64,000 bases of DNA, from contig NZ_LMKA01000123.1 in NCBI RefSeq assembly GCF_001421435.1, positions 36,141 to 100,140 on the forward strand, given 5' to 3'. The number at the start of each line of letters is the position of its first letter. Position 1 is the first letter of the stretch. Source of the DNA: Chryseobacterium sp. Leaf201. Lineage in GTDB: Bacteria; Bacteroidota; Bacteroidia; Flavobacteriales; Weeksellaceae. Shown piece after piece: positions 35,505 through 44,018 of this stretch. The notes beneath the pieces are model-generated. The model did no database searches. It had not been told where the DNA came from and saw nothing but the letters and a program-made list of their open reading frames with translations. A program made the translations under genes and the position numbers.

Positions 35505-37628
35505 ATGATCTTACTGAGCATCCATAACCTGAGTCTTCCCATCGAAGACCCGGTCCTGAAGTTTCTGCTGGTTTTAATTATTATTCTTGCAGCTCCCCTT
35601 CTTTTAAACAAAATAAAGGTCCCGCATCTCTTAGGGCTTATCATTGCAGGAGCCGTCATCGGCCCGAATGGTTTCAATATCCTCTCCAGAGACAGCAGCA
35701 TTGTAGTTACCGGCACCACGGGACTTCTTTATATCATGTTCCTTGCCGGACTGGAAATAGATATGGGGGATTTTAAGAAAAACAAATGGAAAAGCCTCGG
35801 TTACGGCGGCTATGCCTTTATCTTTCCTTTCGTGTTGGGCTTTTTAGGCTCTTATTACCTGCTTGAGTTTTCAATACTGACCTCAGTTCTTTTTGCCAGC
35901 CTTTTTTCTTCCCAGACGCTTATTACCTATCCGTTAATCAGTAAGCTGGGAATTGCCAAGAACCGGGCTGTTAATATTACCGTAGGCGGAACCATGATCA
36001 CCGACATCGCGACACTATTAGTCCTTGCGGTTGTTGTAGGGATGGTGCAGGGTGATGTAGGAACATCATTCTGGGTAAAACTGTCTGTTTCGTTTTTTCT
36101 GTTCAGCATTATTGTTCTCACGGTATTTCCCGTCATCGGAAGATGGTTTTTCAAAAAAGTAGACGATAAGATTTCCCAGTATATTTTTGTACTGGTGATG
36201 ATTTATCTTGCTGCCTTACTGGCTGAACTTGCCGGCGTGGAAGCCATCATTGGAGCATTTTTTGCCGGACTTGCCCTGAACAGGCTGATTCCCCATACCT
36301 CATCCTTAATGAACCGTGTGGAATTTGTAGGAAATGCCATTTTTATCCCGTTCTTCCTGATCAGTGTCGGAATGCTGATCGATTTTACCGTATTCTTCAA
36401 AAGCTTTGAAACCCTGAAAGTTGCCGGAATTATGCTGGTGGCTTCCATTGGAGGAAAATACATCTCCGCAGTTGTTGCGCAGAAAACCTTCAGATTTACA
36501 AAAGAAGAAGGAACACTGATTTTCGGGTTGAGTTCTGCCTCTGCGGCGGCTACTCTGGCCACGGTTATGGTAGGGTATAATATCATCCTTTCTGAAAGTG
36601 AAAACGGAGAGCCTGTAAGATTACTGAATGAGCATGTGCTTAACGGAAGTATTCTGCTGATCCTTATTTCATGTACGGTTTCATCGTTTGTATCTATGGC
36701 AAGCGGACAGAAAATCGCTGAAATTGATAACGAAGATACCGTTTCCGGAAATAACCATGAGGAAGAAAATATTCTTTTAGCCGTTAACTATGAAAAGACG
36801 GTAGAAAAAATGGTGAATCTGGGAATACTGATCAAAGCCCACTCCAATACGGATAATGTATTTGCCCTGAATGTCATCAATGAAGATAAAAACGAATCTT
36901 CTGTAAAAAATGCTGAAAAACTGCTCCATCTCGCAACCGATGCCGCCGCTTCTGCAGACGTAAACTTTAAGACGCTTAAAAGATATGACAATGACGTCAT
37001 CAACGGAGTGAATAATGTCATCAAGGAACAGAAAATCACGGATCTTATCATCGGACTCGAAGATGAAAAAGGCTTCTCCCCTTCTTTTGTATACAACCTG
37101 TATAACGGCTACCTGCAGAACGATGATGTCAACGTGCTGGTTTACCATGCGGCCCAGCCTTTATCAACCATTAAGCGGTATGCGGTTATGATTCCTGAAA
37201 AAGCCCATAAGGAAGCCGGTTTCTTCCACGCGCTTTTACGAGTATGGAATATAGCCCGGAATTCCGGAGCAACACTGGTCTTCTATGCTTCGGAAAACAT
37301 CCTTGATATCCTGCAGAGGATTATTAAAAAGGCAAATATCGAAGCTGAGTTTATTATTATGAATTCCTGGAAAGACGGCGAGAATACGGCTTCCCAGATA
37401 AAAGAAGACGAGGCCCTTATCCTTTTCATGGCGAAAAGAGGCATGCAGTCTTATATTCCGAGAATGAGGCTGGTGCCTGAAATGCTGAATAAGAATCTGA
37501 ACAACAATAATTACCTGTTGATTTTCCCTTTTTCGGAGCTTAATAAAAATGATCAGGAAAAACGTTCGGTAGGCAACCACGATGATTTCGTGGAAATCGG
37601 GAACGTGATCAAGAAGATTTTTAAGTAA
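35505..37628 (+). CDS. CPA2-family cation:proton antiporter with C-terminal universal-stress-like domains
   Basis: 707 residues. About 12-13 membrane helices (residues 1-400) with the Na+/H+ exchanger blocks LLGLIIAGAVIGPNGFNILS, FLAGLEIDMGDFKK and AGVEAIIGAFFAGLALNRLI. These are followed by a soluble ~280-residue region (ENILLAVNYEKTVEKMVNLG, ITDLIIGLEDEKGFSPSFVY) resembling one or two UspA-like domains. Exchanges monovalent cations for protons across the inner membrane. It is probably co-transcribed with the preceding lipoprotein. Confidence 0.9.
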   Translation: MILLSIHNLSLPIEDPVLKFLLVLIIILAAPLLLNKIKVPHLLGLIIAGAVIGPNGFNILSRDSSIVVTGTTGLLYIMFLAGLEIDMGDFKKNKWKSLGYGGYAFIFPFVLGFLGSYYLLEFSILTSVLFASLFSSQTLITYPLISKLGIAKNRAVNITVGGTMITDIATLLVLAVVVGMVQGDVGTSFWVKLSVSFFLFSIIVLTVFPVIGRWFFKKVDDKISQYIFVLVMIYLAALLAELAGVEAIIGAFFAGLALNRLIPHTSSLMNRVEFVGNAIFIPFFLISVGMLIDFTVFFKSFETLKVAGIMLVASIGGKYISAVVAQKTFRFTKEEGTLIFGLSSASAAATLATVMVGYNIILSESENGEPVRLLNEHVLNGSILLILISCTVSSFVSMASGQKIAEIDNEDTVSGNNHEEENILLAVNYEKTVEKMVNLGILIKAHSNTDNVFALNVINEDKNESSVKNAEKLLHLATDAAASADVNFKTLKRYDNDVINGVNNVIKEQKITDLIIGLEDEKGFSPSFVYNLYNGYLQNDDVNVLVYHAAQPLSTIKRYAVMIPEKAHKEAGFFHALLRVWNIARNSGATLVFYASENILDILQRIIKKANIEAEFIIMNSWKDGENTASQIKEDEALILFMAKRGMQSYIPRMRLVPEMLNKNLNNNNYLLIFPFSELNKNDQEKRSVGNHDDFVEIGNVIKKIFK

Positions 37629-37630
37629 AT

Positions 37631-37666
37631 TATCCTTGTCAGGGTTTAAAAACCCTGACAAGGATA
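37631..37666. terminator. Bidirectional terminator, near-perfect 36-bp palindrome
   Basis: TATCCTTGTCAGGGTTT-AA-AAACCCTGACAAGGATA between the antiporter and the convergent purK. About 16 bp can pair. Confidence 0.85.
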
Positions 37667-37672
37667 CTATTT

Positions 37673-38785
37673 TTATTCTGCAATCACCCTCACCATTCCC
37701 TTCACAGTCACCAGTTTTTCCATCAGTTCCTCACGGGAATCTGCCAGTACATTGATGTGTCCCATCTTTCTTCCCGGTTTGGTTTCCGTTTTTCCGTAAA
37801 GGTGGATATAGGTTTCAGGTAATTTTAAAATGTCTTCCATGCCTTCATACACCACTTTCCCGGAATGGCCTTCTGCGCCTACCAGGTTCAGCATTCCGCT
37901 GTAGATAATCGCATCCGTATCGGCAAGAGGTAAATTTTTCACCACCCTGTACATCTGCTCAAACTGCGAATTGGCATTCCCTTCCTGGCTTTGGTGGCCG
38001 GAATTGTGCAGTCTCGGCGCCGTTTCGTTTACCCAGACTTTCCCTTCTTTATCGAGGAAGAGTTCGATGGCAAATAGTCCCGGAGAATTTACTGCACTGA
38101 GGAATTTTTCTGTGATGGAATTAATCTGTTCTTCAGTTTCTTCACCCAGGAAAACCGGACAGATATTGAAATCCAGTAAATTCAGTTTCGGGTCGGCCAC
38201 CATTTCCGTCACAGGGAACGTTTTTGTTTCGCCGCTTTCATTTCTGGCTACGATAACGGAAAGTTCTTTGTCAATATCAACCAGCTTTTCAATAACCGAA
38301 TCATCAAGCCACAGATTTTTCATATCTTCAGCAGTGCGGATCACCTGTACCCCTTTTCCGTCATATCCGCCCGTATTCATTTTCTGTACGAAAGGCAGCG
38401 GCATTTTAATTTCATCAGAACTTCCGTCCATCACTTCAAATTCCGGGCTTGGAATATCATGTGATTCATAAAATTTTTTCTGAAGGATTTTCTGCTGGAT
38501 GGTTTTGATAATGTTGGAATTCGGAACCACTTTTATGCCCTGATTTTCGAGTTCGGCCAAAGCATCGGCGTTTACATGTTCGATCTCAATGGTTACCACA
38601 TCTTTATCTTTACCGAAATTCAAAACTGTTTCATAGTCATTAAAACTCCCTTGCGTAAAGTAAGAAATGGTATGGCAGGGTGCATCAGGAGCCGGATCCA
38701 GGGTATAAAATTCGTCATCGTATTTCAATGCTTCCTGAATCAGCATCCTTCCCAGCTGTCCGCCTCCTAAAATTCCTATTTTCAT
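37673..38785 (-). CDS. purK: N5-carboxyaminoimidazole ribonucleotide synthase
   Basis: 370 residues, ATP-grasp fold. N-terminal KIGILGGGQLGRMLIQEA, then VVTIEIEHVNADAL, QKMNTGGYDGKGVQVI (ATP-binding loop), LFLDKEGKVWVNETAPRLHN SGH-type active-site block. Converts AIR, bicarbonate and ATP to N5-CAIR, the substrate of PurE. Separated from purE by an oppositely oriented group of three genes. Confidence 0.95.
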   Translation of the reverse strand: MKIGILGGGQLGRMLIQEALKYDDEFYTLDPAPDAPCHTISYFTQGSFNDYETVLNFGKDKDVVTIEIEHVNADALAELENQGIKVVPNSNIIKTIQQKILQKKFYESHDIPSPEFEVMDGSSDEIKMPLPFVQKMNTGGYDGKGVQVIRTAEDMKNLWLDDSVIEKLVDIDKELSVIVARNESGETKTFPVTEMVADPKLNLLDFNICPVFLGEETEEQINSITEKFLSAVNSPGLFAIELFLDKEGKVWVNETAPRLHNSGHQSQEGNANSQFEQMYRVVKNLPLADTDAIIYSGMLNLVGAEGHSGKVVYEGMEDILKLPETYIHLYGKTETKPGRKMGHINVLADSREELMEKLVTVKGMVRVIAE

Positions 38786-38842
38786 TTCCTTTTATTTTAT
38801 ATTAAATCTGAAATTATTTTTGATATTCTATCTGTTAATTAT

Positions 38843-39394
38843 CTACTGAATTTTATCAATTTTCAAATACCCGAGGCTTACAAAATTCTCCTGATTTTCT
38901 TCATCTGATTTTACCAGCGAAATCGAATACTTCTGCTTTATTGATGCAGGCAGAATTTCCTTTACCGGAAAAATATCATCAATATCTACCCCCAGCTTTT
39001 CATCAATATGGCTTGTCGCCCCTTTGAATCCCATCGTCTTATAAAATTCCGTGCCTTTTGCTTTTTTTACGGCATCCGCCATGGCATTTCCCACCGCGAG
39101 GTGCTGTTCATGGAATTCTTCGAAAAAACCTCTTTTATAGCCTCCCAGGTTAATGAAATACAGCTGCTCTTCAGAAGTAGGCTCACCTTTTTCAACAATT
39201 TTCACTTCATATCCGTCTACAAACTTCACTTCCTGATAACAGTCGATATGGATTTTCCCTTTTGCCTCTTTCCAGAAGTCTTTCATTTCCTCAACCAGGT
39301 CTTTCAGGCTTTCTGCAATCCCGAAAAACACATCGTGCTGCTCAATATTCCTTCCGGGCGGTGTAGCTCCCAGGATGACATAAAATAGTTTCAT
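38843..39394 (-). CDS. DUF1543 domain-containing protein
   Basis: 184 residues. It starts MKLFYVILGATPPGRNIEQH DVFFGIAES, the characteristic N-terminus of DUF1543. I choose the ATG at 39394 (39400 is also possible) rather than one at 39418, because the promoter element TATTTTTG at 39416-39423 would overlap the longer reading. A second related half follows (FINLGGYKRGFFEEFHEQHL). Function unknown. Confidence 0.85.
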   Translation of the reverse strand: MKLFYVILGATPPGRNIEQHDVFFGIAESLKDLVEEMKDFWKEAKGKIHIDCYQEVKFVDGYEVKIVEKGEPTSEEQLYFINLGGYKRGFFEEFHEQHLAVGNAMADAVKKAKGTEFYKTMGFKGATSHIDEKLGVDIDDIFPVKEILPASIKQKYSISLVKSDEENQENFVSLGYLKIDKIQ

Positions 39395-39415
39395 ATTCAT
39401 TAAATTCCGTTTATG

Positions 39416-39423
39416 CAAAAATA
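39416..39423 (-). promoter_or_regulatory. -7 element of the DUF1543 gene
   Basis: Minus-strand TATTTTTG, 15-21 nt ahead of the candidate start codons at 39400 and 39394. It rules against a start at 39418. Confidence 0.5.
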
Positions 39424-39446
39424 CGTCAAATTTATCTTTTTTAAAC

Positions 39447-39478
39447 TTTGGCAGACTGTTACAATAGTTTTATATTTG
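39447..39478 (+). promoter_or_regulatory. Promoter of the TauE/SafE gene
   Basis: TTTG (39447-39450), 20 nt, TATATTTG (39471-39478), then TACC and the ATG at 39483. The best complete example in the window of a -7 box 4 nt from the start codon. Confidence 0.65.
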
Positions 39479-39482
39479 TACC

Positions 39483-40313
39483 ATGTCAGAAATCATTATT
39501 CTCTTCCTTGGAGCAATTTCGGCAGGACTTTTGGGTTCACTGACCGGTTTAGGAGGCGGAGTTATTATTATCCCTTTATTAACGCTGGGTTTCGGCGTTC
39601 CCATGCACTACGCTATCGGTGCTTCCCTTATTTCCGTAATCGGGACCTCTTCCGGGGCGGCGGTTGCTTTCGTAAAAGAAGGTTTTACCAATATGAGGAT
39701 CGGGATGTTTCTGGAGATCGCCACCACTGCCGGGGCTATTGCCGGGGCACTGGTTTCGGGGATGCTTAACCCGAATACCATTGGGATTATTTTTGCAAGT
39801 ATTCTTCTTCTGACTGTTATTTTAAATTTAAAAGGAAAGCCGGACCACCAGGAACCTGTGATAAAAGGAAGCCTGGAGGAAAAGTTAAAACTGTTCGGGA
39901 CTTTTCCTGACAAAGGCATTATGAAAAGCTATTCCGCCAGAAATACCGTTCCGGGATTTTTCATGATGATGTTTGCCGGTGCCATGTCCGGACTTCTGGG
40001 AATCGGTTCCGGTGCTTTGAAGGTTCTGGCAATGGATAATATGATGAAGCTGCCTTTTAAAGTTTCCACGACTACCAGCAACTTTATGATCGGGGTGACG
40101 GCAGTGGCCAGTGCACTGATCTATTTCCAGCGGGGTGAAATTATCCCGGTGATTGTTGCACCTGTTTTAATCGGTGTTGTAGTAGGAAGCTTTATCGGAT
40201 CAAAAACGCTGATGGTTTCCAAAACCAAAAAACTGAAAGTATTTTTTGCCATTGTAATCACCATCCTTTCGGTGTATATGATGTATAACGGAATTAATAA
40301 AAGTTTCAGATAA
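39483..40313 (+). CDS. TauE/SafE family sulfite exporter-like protein
   Basis: 276 residues with about eight membrane helices in two repeats (LGAISAGLLGSLTGLGGGVI and MFAGAMSGLLGIGSGALKVL), the family's G-x-G-G signature in each half. The family is associated with export of sulfite, sulfoacetate or other organosulfur anions. It overlaps the DUF1634 gene by 1 nt (TAATG), a pairing often seen in genomes and indicating a functional unit. Confidence 0.9.
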   Translation: MSEIIILFLGAISAGLLGSLTGLGGGVIIIPLLTLGFGVPMHYAIGASLISVIGTSSGAAVAFVKEGFTNMRIGMFLEIATTAGAIAGALVSGMLNPNTIGIIFASILLLTVILNLKGKPDHQEPVIKGSLEEKLKLFGTFPDKGIMKSYSARNTVPGFFMMMFAGAMSGLLGIGSGALKVLAMDNMMKLPFKVSTTTSNFMIGVTAVASALIYFQRGEIIPVIVAPVLIGVVVGSFIGSKTLMVSKTKKLKVFFAIVITILSVYMMYNGINKSFR

Positions 40314-40696
40314 TGAAGAAGAATTTCACAGATGTAGATCTGAACCGTTCGGTAGGTAATTTGCTGAGGCTGGGCGTTATTCTTTCTGTTATTACCTCGC
40401 TGGCCGGTTTTATCAAACTTTTTACGGAAGGCTTTAAAATGCCCAAAACCTACAACAGCCTGAATATGGGGACTTCTTCTGAAAAGGTATGGGGCCAGTT
40501 CTGGAGCTCCCTCTGTAAAGGAGAAGGAATGGCCATTATCCAGCTGGGGATTTTACTGCTTATTTTTACGCCTTTGGTAAGAATTATTTTCGCTTTAATC
40601 GGGTATTTAAAGGAAAAAGATTATGTGTATGTAATCATTTCTTCTATTGTACTGGCCATTATGGCGGTAAGTTTCTTTACGGGTTACGCCCACTAA
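40313..40696 (+). CDS. DUF1634 membrane protein
   Basis: 127 residues with three membrane helices (LLRLGVILSVITSLAGFIKL, AIIQLGILLLIFTPLVRIIF, VIISSIVLAIMAVSFFTGYA). It matches DUF1634, a family regularly encoded with TauE/SafE transporters. Probably an accessory subunit. Its stop is 1 nt from the end of the convergent VOC gene. Confidence 0.88.
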   Translation: MKKNFTDVDLNRSVGNLLRLGVILSVITSLAGFIKLFTEGFKMPKTYNSLNMGTSSEKVWGQFWSSLCKGEGMAIIQLGILLLIFTPLVRIIFALIGYLKEKDYVYVIISSIVLAIMAVSFFTGYAH

Positions 40697-40697
40697 T

Positions 40698-41075
40698 TTA
40701 CACTTCATAAAATTCCATCGGAAGCCGGTCCGGATCCTGGGTAAAGAAAAATTCTTTCCCTGTGAATTCGTCTGTGCGTATCTCTTCGCAGGATAAGCCT
40801 TTCTGTATCAGTTCCTGTCTTTTTTCATAGATATTTTCAACTGAAAAGGCAAGATGCCTTAAACCGCAGGCTTCGGGCTGTGACGGTCTTTCCGGAGGGT
40901 TGGGAAATGAAAACAATTCAATAATATAATGATCCCCGATGGCCAGATCCAGTTTGTAAGACTGCCTTTCTTCGCGGTATACTTCCCTGATAATCTGCAA
41001 GCCTAAAACTTCGGTGTAAAATTTTTTAGACACCTCATAATCTGAGCAGATGATGGCAATGTGATGTATTTTCAT
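40698..41075 (-). CDS. VOC family protein (YaeR/GloA2-like)
   Basis: 125 residues from the ATG at 41075; a TTG two codons upstream (41081) is possible but weaker. The sequence KIHHIAIICSDYEVSKKFYT, EVLGLQIIREVYREERQSYK, ACGLRHLAFSVENI and FFTQDPDRLPMEFYEV carries the glyoxalase/dioxygenase fold. Metal-ligand candidates are His in IHHIAI, Glu/His in the middle and Glu in MEFYE. It resembles the SMU1112c/YaeR subgroup. Substrate unknown. It directly follows the NTF2-like gene on the minus strand. Confidence 0.85.
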   Translation of the reverse strand: MKIHHIAIICSDYEVSKKFYTEVLGLQIIREVYREERQSYKLDLAIGDHYIIELFSFPNPPERPSQPEACGLRHLAFSVENIYEKRQELIQKGLSCEEIRTDEFTGKEFFFTQDPDRLPMEFYEV

Positions 41076-41083
41076 TTCCAATT

Positions 41084-41521
41084 TTATTTTAAGTCTTTAC
41101 AGTTGTCTTTTCTTCTGGTATCAATCAGATACTGGATTTTCCATATCCCGTTCTGTTTAACCAGCTGGAAACTGTTGGCTCCGCAATGGGAAAATTTCCC
41201 TTTGAAGTAAAATGAATACGGTACAAAGACACTCGCAAGGTTTCCGTCTGTATGAATCGATTCAATGATAAACCGTTCATCCAGGTCATCTTTTGCGAAG
41301 CCGGAAATGGAAGTGATGAATTTTTTCAGGTCTTCCGTTTTTACGCCATCTTTGGCAATGGTCTGCAGAACGGCCGTTTCCGAAAAAACTGATTGCAGCA
41401 ATTCCGGATCGGCCGATTTCATGGCCGAAAATAAATCTTTCACCGGTTTTTCAATTTCCGGATTCTGCTGGGCAAAACAAAAACTCCCGGACAGTAAAAG
41501 TACAGCAACTATTTTCTTCAT
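41084..41521 (-). CDS. Secreted NTF2-like protein
   Basis: 145 residues with signal peptide (MKKIVAVLLLSGSFCFA, then QQNPEI). The mature part has the SnoaL/NTF2-like pattern (VKDLFSAMKSADPELLQSVF, SETAVLQTIAKDG ... NSFQLVKQNGIWKIQYLIDT). No catalytic motif. Periplasmic, function unknown, apparently co-transcribed with the VOC gene. Confidence 0.8.
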   Translation of the reverse strand: MKKIVAVLLLSGSFCFAQQNPEIEKPVKDLFSAMKSADPELLQSVFSETAVLQTIAKDGVKTEDLKKFITSISGFAKDDLDERFIIESIHTDGNLASVFVPYSFYFKGKFSHCGANSFQLVKQNGIWKIQYLIDTRRKDNCKDLK

Positions 41522-41653
41522 GCTTTTTTTTGGATTTTAAGAACTAAAAATAAGGATTTTACCTTCATCATTTTACATCCCTTATCAACATTATATAAAT
41601 TTCATTTGAGCAGTAATAAAAAATAATCTAAATTTATAAAATTATTTATATTT

Positions 41654-42736
41654 ATGTGGACAGCTTACCTGATTCTGACTATATTATTGCTGATTTTAAC
41701 CATCCTTCCAAAAATTCAACATTCTCACTGGATATTCCGTACTCCTGAGTTTGGCAAGATACAGATCACCTTTTTTATCCTGCTGACATTTGTGCTGGGT
41801 TTTTTCGCAGACCGTCCGGCGGGTTTCTGGTATTATCAGGGATTCCTGCTGTTTTTATTTGTCTATCACGGCATTACGCTTATCAAATACACACCGCTCT
41901 ACCCTATAAAGAAGCATTTCTGGCGCCAGCAGTCTTCCAAAAGGCTGAAATTTATTTCCGCTAATGTGTACCAGTTTAATGAGGAATATGACAGGTTTAT
42001 TGAACTGATTAAAAAATACAAGCCGGATTTCTTTTTAACCATGGAAAGCAACAAAGGCTGGGAACAGGCATTGCAGTCTTTGGAAAAAGAATATCAATAT
42101 CAGCATAAAGTGACCCTGGAGAATACCTATGGGATGCATTTTTATTCCAAAACTAAAATCAGGAGCGCAAAGACGCATTATTTTGTGGCTGATGACATCC
42201 CTTCCATTGAAGCCCACATGGAAACCGATGACGGTTTCAAGTTCGTTTTTTTCGGTGTCCATCCGCCACCGCCGAGCCCGACAGAAGAGGAAACATCAAA
42301 AGAAAGGGACGGCGACCTTTTAAGTACAGCCAAACGCGTGACAGAAATTGATGAACCTATTATTGTAGTGGGGGATTTCAATAATGTAGCATGGTCTAAA
42401 TCATCCATCCTTTTCAGGAAAACAAGCCACCTGATCGACCCAAGAATCGGGAGGTCTTTTGTATCAACTTTTCATGCCAGGTACCAGCTGTTGAGATTTC
42501 CTATTGACCTGATGTTCCACAGTGAAAATATTTTTATTGAAGATCTTAAAACCCTGGAGAATTTCGGCTCAGACCATCTTCCGGTATATTGCGAATTTTA
42601 TATTGACCACCACAACACCGAGCAGGAAGAACGAATCGATACCGCCACCAGAGAGGAAAAAGAAGAAGCAGAAGAAATGATTCAGGAAGGCAAAGAAGAA
42701 GACGGCGAACGTGATCAGGTGGTGACAGAAGGATAA
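41654..42736 (+). CDS. Membrane-anchored endonuclease/exonuclease/phosphatase family protein
   Basis: 360 residues. Three N-terminal membrane helices (residues about 2-85) precede an EEP domain: LKFISANVYQFNEEYDRFIE, FFLTMESNKGWEQAL, FFGVHPPPPSP, IIVVGDFNNVAWSKSSILFR and NFGSDHLPVYCEF. The catalytic GDFN and SDHLP motifs are intact. The last ~40 residues are a very acidic Glu-rich tail. Such YbhP/VanX-like membrane EEPs are common in Bacteroidetes; substrate unknown. Confidence 0.85.
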   Translation: MWTAYLILTILLLILTILPKIQHSHWIFRTPEFGKIQITFFILLTFVLGFFADRPAGFWYYQGFLLFLFVYHGITLIKYTPLYPIKKHFWRQQSSKRLKFISANVYQFNEEYDRFIELIKKYKPDFFLTMESNKGWEQALQSLEKEYQYQHKVTLENTYGMHFYSKTKIRSAKTHYFVADDIPSIEAHMETDDGFKFVFFGVHPPPPSPTEEETSKERDGDLLSTAKRVTEIDEPIIVVGDFNNVAWSKSSILFRKTSHLIDPRIGRSFVSTFHARYQLLRFPIDLMFHSENIFIEDLKTLENFGSDHLPVYCEFYIDHHNTEQEERIDTATREEKEEAEEMIQEGKEEDGERDQVVTEG

Positions 42737-42754
42737 TTTTGATGCTGTAGTGAT

Positions 42755-42817
42755 TACTTAGATTCCTACAGAATGACAATGATACATTTATTTTGTCATT
42801 CCGCAGAAATCTAAGTA
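42755..42817. repeat. 63-bp inverted repeat between convergent genes
   Basis: Outer arms TACTTAGATT (42755-42764) and AATCTAAGTA (42808-42817); inner arms GAATGACAA (42771-42779) and TTGTCATTC (42793-42801). The arms are separated by a mismatched stretch on each side. May act as a terminator for the EEP and mvaD genes. The GAATGACAA...TTGTCATTCC core is of a type I recall as dispersed in Chryseobacterium genomes. Confidence 0.7.
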
Positions 42818-42881
42818 TTAGAATTAAGTCCGGTTTATGTATGAAAACTAAACGATCACACTAAGAATATTCTGTTTTATT

Positions 42882-43937
42882 TTAGAAATTCATTACATCC
42901 TTTACCACGCCGTTGTTCTGGGTATGCTGCAGTAATTCGGATTCAATAAAAATCTTAATCTGCTCTTCAGATCCGTTGTCCGGGAATAAAAGGTGAACAT
43001 TGGCACCGGCGTCGAGGGTGAAGAATAAAGGTAAACCCGTTTCTTTTCTGAAGGCCCAGATTTTATTAATAACTTCCAGGGTTCCCGTCTGCATCAGAAT
43101 GAAAGCAGGATCGCTCATCATCATCATGGCGTGAAGCGTTAAAGCCTCATGTTCTACCAGCTTGATAAAGCCTTCCAGATCTCCGTTGGCTAAGATTTCC
43201 TTCATCGGTCCAAAATTTTCCCGTGCCTCCTGAAATCTCCGTTCTGCATAAGGATTGGTATTCATCAGTCCGTGTCCTACAGTTGAAGAAACCGATTTCT
43301 GGCCTTCATGGATCAGTAAAACCCAGTCATTGAAACTCCTGAAAATATCATGGATTTCATCATTCGGATAGGGTACCGCAAACAGGTCGCAACTCCCTTT
43401 GATCTGAGATTCACCCCAGACTACCAATCCGCCGTATAAGCTTCTGCAGGCACTTCCGCTGCCCAGCCTTGCCAGGAAGGATGCCTTTCTTAATGATTCC
43501 TCTCCGGTTGTCTCTCCTGAAAAAGATCCGTCCAGATTCATCAGACATTTGGCAATCGCCCCGAAACCGGAAGCCGAACTTGCAATGCCTGAACTGTGAG
43601 GGAATGTATTTTCTGTCCTGATGATGTATCTGCCCTGCAAAATCCACGGAAGGTACTGATCAATATTCCTGAAATATTTTTCAATCTTTTCAGCAAATTT
43701 CACTTCTTCCTGCCCTGCCAGAAAAGTCTGTACGGAAAACGGCTCGTCAGCAAAAAATTCCATTGTGGTATTGGTTTTACAATGGTTTAAAGTATAGCTG
43801 ATGCTTGGGTTTGCCGGAATCTGGTTGTCATATTTCCCCCAGTATTTAATCAGGGCAATATTGGACGGACAGCTTTCTGAAACGGTCTGATGATGTAAGG
43901 TATATTCTTTTTTTCCTAAAAATTCCTGTGTTGTCAT
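42882..43937 (-). CDS. mvaD: Diphosphomevalonate decarboxylase
   Basis: 351 residues, GHMP kinase fold. N-terminal SCPSNIALIKYWGKYDNQIP and the phosphate loop PHSSGIASSASGFGAIA are diagnostic, as is SGSACRSLYGGLVVWGES. The enzyme converts mevalonate-5-diphosphate to isopentenyl diphosphate, so the organism uses the mevalonate pathway, as many Flavobacteriia do. No other mevalonate gene is adjacent. Confidence 0.95.
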   Translation of the reverse strand: MTTQEFLGKKEYTLHHQTVSESCPSNIALIKYWGKYDNQIPANPSISYTLNHCKTNTTMEFFADEPFSVQTFLAGQEEVKFAEKIEKYFRNIDQYLPWILQGRYIIRTENTFPHSSGIASSASGFGAIAKCLMNLDGSFSGETTGEESLRKASFLARLGSGSACRSLYGGLVVWGESQIKGSCDLFAVPYPNDEIHDIFRSFNDWVLLIHEGQKSVSSTVGHGLMNTNPYAERRFQEARENFGPMKEILANGDLEGFIKLVEHEALTLHAMMMMSDPAFILMQTGTLEVINKIWAFRKETGLPLFFTLDAGANVHLLFPDNGSEEQIKIFIESELLQHTQNNGVVKDVMNF

Positions 43938-44018
43938 AATTTGGTTTAAAATGATAAACTTAACGGAGTAACTATAAATATCAGAGCTTTATGATCAGCC
44001 TGAATTGATCGTTGCCAT

